From Mytilus trossulus (Eukaryota > Mollusca > Bivalvia > Mytilida > Mytilidae), in contig NC_086386.1 in the NCBI RefSeq assembly GCF_036588685.1, positions 43,757,878 through 43,821,877 of the forward strand: 64,000 nt of DNA, given 5' to 3'. Below the pieces are notes generated by a model. The model worked only from the letters and a program-made list of their open reading frames with translations, ran no database searches and was not told the origin of the DNA. Each line of letters opens with the position of its first letter. Within the stretch, counting starts at the first letter, position 1. Below are positions 22,107 through 32,714 of the stretch, in pieces. A program made the position numbers and the translations under genes.

Positions 22107-25098
22107 CACGGTGGGTATGGTTGTCCTGCAAGAGAACGGACTGTGCTGCTGATTCGGTCCTGACGGGTGCTGGTGATCAATGAAAAAATGTAAACAAAGA
22201 CGAAAATGATGTTTTCACTTATAAAAAATGGAAGAAAACAGTTGAGATTTTTCAATTTCGTTTCTTGTGGGTTCATATATAAACCATTAAAAAAATGACC
22301 CTCTAAACTGTTTCAGTAAGCGTAACACAAAAATGCTCATTTTCAGAAAATCTCGAACTGAAAAAATAAAACAAAAATGCTCATAGAGTCCGCCTTCTAT
22401 ACTGCAATCCACACGACAAAACAATTTTGTGAAAAAAAACATTGCAATTTATTAAAATTAAGCATTTTCTCAATTTATTCATGTCCTGATACTGTGCTGG
22501 TGGGTCCTGCCATTGTGCTGGTGGGTCCTGATACGGTGCTGGTGATTTTGGATAAGAAGTTGGTCATATTTGAAACAAATGTTACAAAATCAATAAAATT
22601 AGCCAGATGATTTTTGCCAACAGGATCTATGACTCCTATATTAGCTCTTGTGCATCCATTTGGCTGTTTAATATGTGTTTTCAAATGATCTGAACTTGTA
22701 TTACATAATAACATAAAAGGGCAACATCTTTCGTCCAATATCAGATAACAATATATAGTATTTAAAATATGTTAAAAATTTCACAATACTATATATTTCA
22801 TTTTATGTGTCAATTTGTTCGAAAAAAGTCGAAAAGAAGAGACTTTTTTTAATGTCATGATTATATGTCGCTTTCTAGATCTATGCTTGGTCATTATTTC
22901 AGATGACATGGACTCCTCACCCTGATGACCCTGCTGTCTTTCATAACTTTATCCGTATACATATATTAATAGATAAACAAAAGGCTGCATGCAACACGTA
23001 TTTTTGTATTTAAAATGATTCGTTGTAAAGAGAATATTTGTGGTGAATGGAAACTGTGAGGGTCACAATCTTAAATTGCTTATAAATGTTGCTGGAACCA
23101 GTTTCGTTATCTGATCTGAAATTTCTGAAATGTGCAAGGTAGATAGACATTTTGATTTTTTTTACTCGGTAATGAACCACTGTGCATGTTGATCCCATGC
23201 TAAACATAACAAAAATCTCTGTACAAAGGTCTGTGAATTTCTACAAAAATAGTGATTTTATTTTTCACTAAATTCCCTTTTTCTACTAAATACAATAATT
23301 AACTATGAGTAATTATGCTTTGCAAGAAGTTTCCTCTTGATATATGTACAACATTATATCTCTATTATTCATTGTCTGTGCTGTTTTGATACTATTGCAG
23401 TTTGCACATTTCGGAATTGACAGTCCACAGGAGGGGTCATAAACCGTACACGAAAAGATAAAATATTGATATAAGTACTTTATTTGCATCTTTGAACCCC
23501 CACCCCGGCTTGTTTTTTTTAGGAGCCTGGGGTGTCTAAAAATGGTCGATTACAGACAGCCGAGTACGCATTTTACTTTCCAGGCGTGTTATTGTTGATT
23601 GTTAAAGTCCTGAAAACGGATAGATGGAAACACAAATGTTTGATATATCTGGCTTTAGATTCAGTTTTTTTTAAGGAGTCATTACTACAGAGATGGTGTG
23701 TTTGACACACAAAACTTAAAAGCTTAGTGATATTGCCAATATTAAAATAAAAGTGTATTTTAGTTGGGTATTTTTTCCATTTACTCATTTTCAATTATAA
23801 TCAAGGGACATTTTATTTTTATTCATGAAAAATATTTATACATAGAAAAGAAGGACACATTGTTCACTTCCTCCCCCGTAATGCTTTCAAAATATTTATT
23901 TTGAATTGTAAAAAGCTAAGAAATCTTAATTTTATTAGTGTTCTCTAGGTTATCTCGTCTTCATTCTCTGACATATTCTAGCCTGCCCTTTCATAAAATA
24001 GTGAATTGTGTTAGTGTTCTATCGAACTTTCGAAAAAAAAATACCTGATAACCGTTTAGACAAAAAAAAATGTGTTGGAAAAATCTTACAGCAAGTGATT
24101 CTATAAGATACATTTTCCTTTTACAATACAACTTTTGAATCTTACGGGAAACTATTCCAAGCTTTCACTGTAACCTCGCTCTAACTTATCCCCATCCCTC
24201 CCCACCCCCCAAAAAAAACCAAAACAAACAAACCCGCAATACTATTGTCATTCTTATAGTCAGCACTCAATTGTTCACAAACAAATATGTTTTAAGCTGC
24301 TAAAGACATGATTCAAACGCTCAGAAAGTCCTTTGTTCTATATTTTTGCTCTCCATTTTTATGCAAAACCTTTTACATTTTTATTTTATGGGTTGTTGTT
24401 GAAGGTCGTAGTCGTACGATGACGTATGGTTGTTAACACATACTTCCTTTGGTTTCTTATGGAAATTTGTCCATTGACAACAAATATACCACATCATCTA
24501 CTTTATATAAGTATTGTATAAATTTTGGTTATCTTGCAAAACGATCGTAATCCCGAAAATCGTAAACATATTTTCTTATCTTAAAAGGGGGCCAGAAGGG
24601 TTCCATTAACAGGCCAATAAATAAGATTACAGTTAGTTTAAATTTTTTTTTTTAAAATAGGGTTATTTTTTCTTTTATAATAACAGTAAACAGATTCACA
24701 ACAATGTCAATTTCAAGAAAGCAGACAACAGCTAATAAGTCAATAACAGTACAGCATCAATGATCTTGAATATATGCCACTTTTAACTAAAATATAAAAG
24801 CACAGAACCAGGACATAGGAGCACAGAACCAGGACCGTTTTTCTTATCACCAGCACAGCGTCAGGACAATTCCGTTTAACGAACTTGCACGACTTTTGCA
24901 ATATAATATTGTTGTAATATACTTTGCATGGTACTTATGACACATCAGAGAAAAATTAAGCAACAAAACAGTCGTTTTATTGCCGTTCTAATACAATGTA
25001 AACAAACCCACCAGCACAGAATCAGGACCCACCAGCACCCGTCAGGACCAAATCACCAGCACAGTACGTTCTCTCGCAGGACAACCATACCCACCGTG
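22107..25098. mobile_element. 2992-bp non-autonomous element with CACGGTG termini and 5-bp target duplication
   Basis: Both ends read CACGGTGGGTATGGTTGTCC inward, and the inverted match continues to about 68 bp with four mismatches. GATAG directly flanks the element on both sides (22102-22106 and 25099-25103). Subterminal blocks contain repeats of a motif of the form GTCCTGATnCTGTGCTGGTG, at 22150-22180, 22483-22544, 24795-24870 and 25010-25070. No ORF over 100 codons and no transposase motif are present, so it must be mobilised in trans. CAC-starting ends with 5-bp duplications fit the Transib/RAG superfamily, inferred only from geometry. Confidence 0.75.
23935..24090 (+). repeat. Dispersed repeat R5, copy 3 (inside the 3-kb element)
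   Basis: Contains 'tagcctgccctttcataaaatagtga', then tcgaactttcgaaaaa and 'cctgataaccg', matching the closing part of the copy at 15605-15830. Quoted pieces are interrupted by mismatches. Confidence 0.45.
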
Positions 25099-25345
25099 GA
25101 TAGTGTTCATTGGTTTTACAGTCTTTCCCGTGTGACAGTAAGTAAAATAGCAATGTACATAGTATCATAGATGCAGCTGACACAAAGAGAATATTTCTAG
25201 AAAGATTTCATATCGGATGTCATTACAAATTTGGCGTCCGACGTCCGTAAAATTTTCACTTGTTTTTAACTTCTGAGAGGGAACTAAAAGGGATCAATAT
25301 ATTAAACTGTTATTTTTCTCCATTGTTGAAACACATGATAAAAAG

Positions 25346-25505
25346 ATCATGACATGTCATTTTTCATATCGCCTGTATTATTTTCGTATTATCAGCCCTC
25401 AAGCCATGCAGGAACATATATATGTTCCCAGAGCCATGCTACTCTTGGGCTGATATTGAAGCTAGGGCTGATAAAACAGGCGATATGCAAAACGCCATCA
25501 TGATG
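25346..25505. mobile_element. Hairpin MITE of about 160 bp
   Basis: Left arm 'catatcgcctgtattatttt' and 'ttatcagccct' pairs with right arm 'agggctgataaaacaggcg' and 'atatg'; inner arms 'gccatgcaggaacatat' and 'atatgttcccagagccatgc' also pair. A TCATGA motif lies at both outer ends. Nearly the whole element can form one stem. Confidence 0.65.
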
Positions 25506-26084
25506 TAATAATCTGATAATATTCGTGTACTCTATACATATAATATTTCGAATAATTAATTATTTGCATAATTATCATAGTAAAGGTTAATTCCTTTAAA
25601 GAATAGTCTTAAGATTTCTTGTTGTTGAAGTAAGTGCTAAAATGAGTTGAATGCATATCTAAAATAAGATAAAAGGTTTATTTGAAATTTATTTTGTAAA
25701 TAAATACTGCTTTTTAATTAACATTTTAATATAATTCAACTTGAATTAGAACAACACAATATTTTAAAATAAGTTATAATCTCCAAACATTCTTGACTCG
25801 TGTACTGTATTATAGTTGATGCGTGTTTGAAAATGTTTTTCAAAACTTCATGCATGTATTTATTGAGGGGACGAATTTCATATATTTACACGTCTATGAA
25901 GAATCAATACTTACAACAAATGTCTTTGAAAACTTTTCTATTAATTTCCAATCTAAAATGCTCCCTAAATACTAATCCATTGTATGATAACATGACTCAA
26001 ACACCTTCAACATTTTCAAATTTTAAATCTGTATCTTCCAGGAAGTTACCAATGGGCATGCTCATTTGTTTTATGTAATTCTTG

Positions 26085-26350
26085 CAATGTTCTTGCAAAC
26101 ATATAGAATTATCAAAGATTCCTGCAATCTAGCTGCGAACATCCCTTAAATTCTAGAGTTTCCTGCAATCTTACTGCAAACATAAAAGTTTCTGCAAACT
26201 TGCCGCAAGCTTGCAGCAAAAAGCTGCAATGTTTGCAGGAGGTTCGCAGCTAGCTGCAAACTTCTGCAAACATTATTCAAAGGGTTCCTGCAAGCTTTTT
26301 GTTTGCAGCAGACCTGCAGCAAGTATGCTGCAGACCTGCTGCAAACATTT
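26085..26350. repeat. CTGCAAA-rich block ending in a 48-bp palindrome
   Basis: Variants of CTGCAAAC/CTGCAGCA and their complements occur more than fifteen times. The last part, 26300-26347, is a near-perfect palindrome of two 22-nt arms (TGTTTGCAGCAG...) around agta, with two mismatches. It lies about 190 bp upstream of the first heat-shock element of the plus-strand hsp70. Confidence 0.7.
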
Positions 26351-26532
26351 CAGTTCTGTAAGGGTATGTCTGGCAACTAAAAAATATAATTACTTGCATG
26401 AATATTAAACATATTATATATGCTCTTAATTTCATATAAATCGACACACAAATAAAATCCTCTTATTTTGGTTTAATCCTATTCAAATCCGGTTTCCTTT
26501 GACAAAAAACCTTTAAAATTGAATTTTCGACA

Positions 26533-26735
26533 ACATTCGAGAATATTTGAAATGAATTGTATTTATATTTACGTCCTAAAAATAGACATTATATTCCCGA
26601 TATTCTTTCGATATTATTAGATGTCATCATTCTTCTAGAAGGATAATAACAGAGGACTCCGAACTAAAAATAATTTTCTATCTTTAGATTTTCTTGAATG
26701 ATCACGAACCTTCGTTTTCAAAGTATATAAAAAGG
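26533..26735 (+). promoter_or_regulatory. hsp70: Heat-shock promoter of the plus-strand hsp70
   Basis: TATA box tatataaaa at 26724-26732. Upstream heat-shock elements: TTCgaGAAtaTTT at 26536-26548, TTCtaGAA at 26633-26640, TTCttGAA at 26691-26698 and GAAccTTC at 26706-26713. The block 26691-26742 is conserved in the twin promoter near 20426-20474, although the more distal flank differs. Confidence 0.82.
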
Positions 26736-26754
26736 CGATGTTGTAAAGAGAGAA

Positions 26755-26839
26755 ATCATAAGAAAATAGACGACGATTGAGAAGTGCAAAGTTTACAAAC
26801 TGGAGACCACGAAAGAAAAATCACTAATTGATAACACTG
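26755..26839 (+). other. hsp70: 5' UTR exon 1 of the plus-strand hsp70 (start estimated)
   Basis: Starts about 25 nt after the TATA box; ends at the donor cactg|gtaagtaatt. It shares 'aaaatagacgacgattgagaag'-type sequence with the twin but lacks the repeat-like segment found there. Confidence 0.6.
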
Positions 26840-27299
26840 GTAAGTAATTAATTTCTTACTGAATAACAATGAATAGTCTATAATAGTTAATTTAATATAT
26901 GCTCAAAATAAAAAATAAAACTTTTTTTCGATGTATCAATATTGAATCCTAAAGGAGTTGAATTAGGTAACAGACAGTATTGCATTCCTTTTTTGTTTTT
27001 AAAATTGTGTGTTTCTGTTCTGTTAAAGGCTGTAAATAAAAAAAAATGTGTGAATTAAGTCACCGAATAACAATAAAACATAGTTCATAAAGAATAATTT
27101 AGTTACATTTGAGCCTATTTTTTCCCCTAATAAGATACACATTATTGATCATTCACAGGTCAGAGCAGGTTATTCAAACTACTTTTCGGTAAAAGTAAAT
27201 ATTTCGCAGTTTCACTTTCCAAACAAATTTAAAATTGGTTTTACTTTAACTATACAGATATATAACAGAAATAACTATATATATATATTATCTTTCCAG
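26840..27299 (+). other. hsp70: 5'-UTR intron of the plus-strand hsp70
   Basis: Donor gtaagt at 26840 and acceptor tctttccag ending at 27299; 460 nt. Unlike the coding region it is not alignable by eye to the twin's intron. Confidence 0.7.
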
Positions 27300-27338
27300 A
27301 TTATTTATCGAAGACAAAAGCAAAATAACTACTGAGAT
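27300..27338 (+). other. hsp70: 5' UTR exon 2 of the plus-strand hsp70
   Basis: 39-nt leader from the splice acceptor to the ATG, closely matching the twin's leader. Confidence 0.75.
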
Positions 27339-29252
27339 ATGGCAGGAAAAGGTCCAGCAATTGGAATTGATTTAGGAACAACGTACTCTTGTGTTGGTGT
27401 TTTCCAGCATGGAAAAGTAGACATCATAGCCAACGACCAGGGGAACAGAACAACTCCTAGTTATGTGGCTTTCACGGATACTGAAAGACTGGTTGGTGAT
27501 GCAGCGAAAAATCAAGTCGCATTGAACGCTACAAATACAATATTCGATGCCAAGCGACTGATCGGCAGAAATTTTAGTGATTCAACAGTTCAGTCAGACA
27601 TGAAACATTGGCCATTCAAAGTCATCAATAGTGGCGGCAAGCCAAAACTACAAGCTGAACACAAAGGAGAAACAAAAACATTTAGCCCAGAAGAAATAAG
27701 TTCAATGGTATTGGTTAAAATGAAAGAAACTGCCGAAGCTTATCTCGGCCAGAAAGTTACAGATGCCGTCATCACAGTACCTGCATACTTTAATGATTCT
27801 CAAAGACTAGCCACAAAGGATGCTGGTTTTATTGCAGGACTTAATGTACTGCGGATAATAAACGAACCAACAGCTGCTGCTCTAGCTTATGGTCTCGACA
27901 AAAATTTATCAGGCGAGAAAAACGTTTTAATATTTGATTTGGGAGGAGGAACATTTGACGTATCTATTCTTACGATAGACGAGGGTTCATTGTTCGAAGT
28001 TCGCTCAACGGCTGGAGATACTCACCTTGGTGGCGAAGACTTTGACAACAGAATGGTCAGTCATTTTATGAATGAATTCAAAAGAAAGTGTGGTAAAGAC
28101 ATTTCTGGTAACAACCGTGCACTCAGAAGATTGAGAACTGCTTGTGAGAAAGCTAAGAGAACATTATCAAGCAGTACAGAAGCAAACGTTGAGATAGACT
28201 CATTGTTTGAGGGAACAGACTTTTACACCAAAATAACAAGAGCACGATTTGAAGAACTGTGCTCAGATTTGTTCAGAACAACTCTGGAACCAGTTGAAAA
28301 AGCTTTAAGAGACGCTAAACTTGATAAAAGTAGTATTCAAGAGGTTGTACTTGTCGGAGGTTCAACAAGGATTCCAAAAATACAGAAAATGCTGTCAGAA
28401 TTTATGAATGGGAAAGAATTGAATAAATCTGTCAATCCTGATGAAGCCGTTGCTTACGGTGCAGCCGTCCAAGCTGCTATACTATCAGGCGATCGTAGCG
28501 ACACCATCAAAGATGTACTTTTAGTTGACGTAGCTCCATTGTCCCTTGGTATTGAAACTGCAGGTGGAGTAATGGCGAAATTAATTGACAGAAACACAAA
28601 AATCCCTACAAAGGCCTCTCAGATATTTACAACGTATTCAGATAACCAACCAGCAGTAAGCATTCAGGTTTTTGAAGGTGAAAGGGCTATGACCAAAGAC
28701 AATAATCATTTGGGAAAGTTTGATCTCACTGATATACCGCCAGCACCCCGTGGTGTGCCTAAGATTGAAGTGGAATTCGATATTGATGCAAACGGACTTT
28801 TAAATGTTTCGGCTAAGGACCAAAGCAGTGGAAATTCAAAGAAAATTACAATCACCAATGACAGAGGAAGACTCAGTAAAGAGGACATTGATCGAATGGT
28901 TTCAGATGCTGAGAAATACAAAGAAGAAGATGAAAAACAAACACAGCGTATCACTTCAAGAAATCAATTGGAAAACTACATATTCAGTGTTAAGCAAGCT
29001 ATCGGTGACTCTGGAGACAAACTGTCAACGCAGGACAAAGATGATTTAGGCAAAGCCTGCGAAGAGTCACTTAAATGGTTAGACAATAACTCTCTGGCAG
29101 AGAAAGAAGAATACGATGACAAAATGAAAGAACTACAGAAAGTATGTACCCCCGTCATGTCAAAACTTCATGGTGGTGCTCAAAATGGACCATCAAATAG
29201 TACAGGTGGGCAAAGTACTTCAAATGGACCTACCGTAGAAGAAGTCGATTAA
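27339..29252 (+). CDS. hsp70: Cytosolic heat-shock protein 70, EEVD type (637 aa)
   Basis: Twin of the gene at 17826-19739, about 98.7% identical in protein (eight differences by eye: positions 336, 360, 460, 465, 569, 602, 604 and 627). All signatures are intact: IDLGTTYS 10-17, [14 protein letters not shown] 198-211, [14 protein letters not shown] 336-349, linker from 392, lid, and terminal PTVEEVD. Expected to act as a stress-induced cytosolic/nuclear chaperone, with EEVD for HOP/CHIP-type TPR partners. Start chosen at the ATG in the atatggcagg context shared by all paralogues, just after a spliced leader. It is transcribed away from its twin, with 7.6 kb between the two start codons. Confidence 0.98.
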   Translation: MAGKGPAIGIDLGTTYSCVGVFQHGKVDIIANDQGNRTTPSYVAFTDTERLVGDAAKNQVALNATNTIFDAKRLIGRNFSDSTVQSDMKHWPFKVINSGGKPKLQAEHKGETKTFSPEEISSMVLVKMKETAEAYLGQKVTDAVITVPAYFNDSQRLATKDAGFIAGLNVLRIINEPTAAALAYGLDKNLSGEKNVLIFDLGGGTFDVSILTIDEGSLFEVRSTAGDTHLGGEDFDNRMVSHFMNEFKRKCGKDISGNNRALRRLRTACEKAKRTLSSSTEANVEIDSLFEGTDFYTKITRARFEELCSDLFRTTLEPVEKALRDAKLDKSSIQEVVLVGGSTRIPKIQKMLSEFMNGKELNKSVNPDEAVAYGAAVQAAILSGDRSDTIKDVLLVDVAPLSLGIETAGGVMAKLIDRNTKIPTKASQIFTTYSDNQPAVSIQVFEGERAMTKDNNHLGKFDLTDIPPAPRGVPKIEVEFDIDANGLLNVSAKDQSSGNSKKITITNDRGRLSKEDIDRMVSDAEKYKEEDEKQTQRITSRNQLENYIFSVKQAIGDSGDKLSTQDKDDLGKACEESLKWLDNNSLAEKEEYDDKMKELQKVCTPVMSKLHGGAQNGPSNSTGGQSTSNGPTVEEVD

Positions 29253-29513
29253 ACTGTTGCACACTAAATACTTTGTATTATAATTAACTCATTTATAACT
29301 TGTTGGTATAGTTACAGTTGTTACGATTTGTTGTTAACAGTATTTTTTTTTTAATTTATAAATGTTAAGTTTATAACTCAATATTTGTTTTGAAAAATAA
29401 ATAAAATGTTTTAAAAGTTGAAATGTCTACGTTATTTAAAGAAAGCATTTTAAAAAATATGACTGTGTAATATTTCAAATGTGTCCTAAAATTATGCACT
29501 GAAAGCGAATCAC
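29253..29513 (+). other. hsp70: 3' UTR of the plus-strand hsp70
   Basis: Nearly identical to the twin's 3' UTR until 'gaatcac' at 29513, where similarity stops. Overlapping AATAAA signals at 29396-29405. A second, looser region of similar words (tttgttgtt, atttataa) follows to about 29690. Confidence 0.8.
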
Positions 29514-29774
29514 TCTTTGTAATCTTACAAATACCAATACTTTGTTTTATAATTACGGTAGTTATAGTTTGTTGTTTTAACTACTGTATTTACAATTTGA
29601 TGTTATCAGTCAATATGTTTGTAAAATGTTATGTTTAAATCTCCGGCAATATTTATTTTTAAAAATAAAAATTATTATGAAATTAATAATGTTACATTAG
29701 TTAAAGCATATATATTAGTATTTGGCAACATGACAGACCGTTATATATAATAAAGCTGTGTGTTTGCATGATAT

Positions 29775-30060
29775 AAATAAAAAGAAGATGTGAAATGTTT
29801 GCCAATGAGAAAACTCTCCACAATAGATCAAGACTGACACGGACATAAACGTACGGCATTCAACAATTAGAAAAGCCCATAGTGCATAGTCAATTATAAA
29901 AGGCCGCGAAATTACAAAGGTAAAACAATTCAAACGGGAAAACTAACAACCTAATTGATGTCCAAAATAATGAACGCGACGAACAAATACGTAACACAGC
30001 AACACACAACAACCACTGAATTACAGGGACCTGACTTGGGATAGGCACATACAAGCTTTT
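29775..30060 (-). repeat. Long copy of interspersed repeat R1
   Basis: Begins 'agaagatgtgaaatgtttgc', continues 'caatgagaaaactctccac', then 'cggacataaacgtacggc', 'caattataaaaggcc' and 'ctgaattacaggg'. This is the long form of the R1 family, a common mussel repeat; another long copy is at 37925-38080. Short open stretches here are not genes. Confidence 0.65.
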
Positions 30061-30344
30061 AACTGTGCTGCATGTAGTTTTTTCATCCGAAGACTTTGGT
30101 AAAGTGAAGACTGACAAATCAAGCTGAATTATTTCTGTGTATATTTGCACAGGCAATGAAAACGAACATGTGCATCTTTCAGTGTTCTCATCTCTGACTC
30201 ATCTCATCAAATCAAGTAAGGGAATGTGCCGATGTGTTTTCCCTGAAGCCGACCTTCTTACGTACAACTATTTGCTAGCCTTGAATATAATATATATAAA
30301 CGGCTTTCGTCCCACACGAATGTGTGAAAAGTCAAAATACTGAA

Positions 30345-30530
30345 CTCCGATGAAAATGTCCCTCATCAAATGGCAAAATCAAAAGTTCAAACACTTCAAA
30401 CGAATGTATAACAACTGTCATATTCCTGACTTGGCACTGGCATTTTTTATGTAGAAAATGGTAGGTTAAACCTGGTTCTAAAGCTAGCTGAAACTCTCAC
30501 TTGTATGACAGTCGCATCAAATTCCAAAGA
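30345..30530 (-). repeat. Interspersed repeat R3, inverted copy
   Basis: Plus-strand words 'caaacgaatgtataacaact' and 'gtcatattcctgacttggca' are the complement of the family at 12350, followed by 'taggttaaacctggttctaa' and 'tatgacagtcgcatcaaatt', which belong to the same family in mussels. Confidence 0.6.
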
Positions 30531-30777
30531 CAACGACACCTGAATAAAGTCATGGTCATTAAAATATCTTTGAGTTATCTTTCTTTATTCAGAACATTTC
30601 TGCGTAAAACAGTCTCATTTGTATGATATTAAATTCGCTTTTTGACAATATAAATATTTTCACATGTAACTTCAAAATACCACAGGTAATTGAAACTCTG
30701 TGATGAAAAATCCTGAATATATAAGAATATGCTCTAGAGATATTTCAACATTACGAGCGAGGTTTCAACAGGTACTA

Positions 30778-30850
30778 AATCGTCCTGAACATGCATGTAT
30801 ATGCCACTGGGCGTTAAGCAAACAACAAGCAATTCAATCAATCGATCAGC
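30778..30850 (+). repeat. Short dispersed repeat with 'ggcgttaagcaaacaacaag'
   Basis: 'tcctgaacatgc' followed by 'ccactgggcgttaagcaaac' and a CAAT-rich tail. The same order is found directly after the satellite at 35965-36025. Confidence 0.6.
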
Positions 30851-32714
30851 AGATGTATCGATAAAAAAGATAACACAATTAGATATTTTTTTAAACTTTT
30901 GGAAGAAAAACTTTTATAGATATTACAGCAATAATTAGAATTGCATGATGAATATATTAGCCTGAAACAAATTAAATCAGTTTCGGACACCAGCATTTCC
31001 GTCATTAAAAAAGAGAAAGTGTAGTGAAAAAGGTTATAACTACCGCTAGATTGACCACGATAGGGACAGAGGCGCGACACAATGTTGATGGCCTAAAAAT
31101 CACAAAAGAAAAGTTACGTTATATTAGCTTAAACGTTTTAGAAGGAAGGTGGACAAAATATATCCTTTTTTTAAATAGTGTATGCCTTTCGTTCGTCGAT
31201 TGAGTGACAGAATAAATCCATTCCCGTTATGAATTCAGTCTTTTAAAATATATCAGATTATCTTCTAAAACGTTTATCTGAATTTTTTTTACAAGACAAA
31301 AATTAGTTTGACTTGTATCAGTGCTCGATCAAGCCAAAAAAGATTTTTTGAGCTTTTGAAATTTTCACTTGACTGAAGCGTATATCAATTTGGCTTGTTC
31401 CCTAAAAATAATTGTATATCATCAAATTTGGTTTATACCATTTTTTTCTTAACTGAGACTGCTGCTACACAATTATTCAATTACATTACATGAACTGCTA
31501 TTTTTACACAGTGAATAATTACAGTATGGATCATAAGAATCCGTACTTTCGTGAGGCATTCCAATCTCTAATTGTAATGCTTTCTCATTAGAAACTCAAC
31601 ATTATAAGAATTGAATGCTTCTTTTTTGTAATTCTAAAAAGGGTTGAAAAAAGCGGTAAAAATGCACATATTTTTAGTATGAATAATATATGCTTTCGCA
31701 CTTCATACAAGTGCCTTTCAGCCTAGTAGTCTCAGATATGCACAAGCCTTACATAATTTGTCAACGATTTTGCACCCAAATAGAATTACAATAATTAAGG
31801 AGCAGGTTCTTAAAAAAAAAACATTTTTGTAAGTTTAAAATTCCTTTTTACTCTTTTTCTTTCTTTTTAATTTGTTTTTAAAGACTTGTAAACATCTCTG
31901 GTTTTCCGCATTGTAATGATCATATATGAGTTTACAAAATCTGTTTAAAATTATAAAACCATTAATTAATTAATTCTATTTTAAACTTTATATATACTAC
32001 AATCTTCATTCTTGAAATTAATAACTTTGACAAACACCTTAGCGCGGGAAATTACCTCATGTTATCTCGACCTTACCTGTAGATAGCTTATGATTAGCCA
32101 ATCAAATCAGCTGCAAAAAAGGGAAAATCCAAATGTGTATTTATTTAGCCAATTTTACCATCAGTAGCAAAGCAAGGAACGTATTTGTGTTGCAAATTAG
32201 TAAGTATTTATAAATGACATGCATGCAAACTATTAAGGGAAGAGCTATATAATAATTATATAAAGGTCTATGGGAACAGAGCCTGGCTTATTGTGGTCTG
32301 TCGGATAAACTATATATAGCTGTTTCGGGCGAAGTTGCAAAATAGTTTATAATTTATATATAAATATTTTTATAGATCACCACAATTGAACCGAGACCCA
32401 TCCAAGACGAGAAAACGTGTTATTATCAATCCTGTAATTGTGCAAGAAGCTTAGGGGCGTTGTCTAATTTTGCGCCTTTATTTTTGTTTTGACTGTCACG
32501 CTCACGTGACCTGGAACCACATGCTTGGCATATTTTGAATTTTTGACCTAGTTATTCGTAGGATAGTATATTTTACATCAATATATATTATGACTTAGCA
32601 TCGCATATAATGATTTTGTTCAGATACAGATTCAGATAGCATTTTAAATGCCATATAGTAAATGTACACAGCTTTTTATTATCGTCTCCTTGATTACCAG
32701 AAATTGATAAGCAA
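30851..32714. other. Gene-free DNA between the HSP70 cluster and the satellite
   Basis: Very AT-rich. Short open stretches (30838-31080, 32588-32815) show no motif; the second already runs into satellite sequence. Nothing else supported. Confidence 0.45.
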
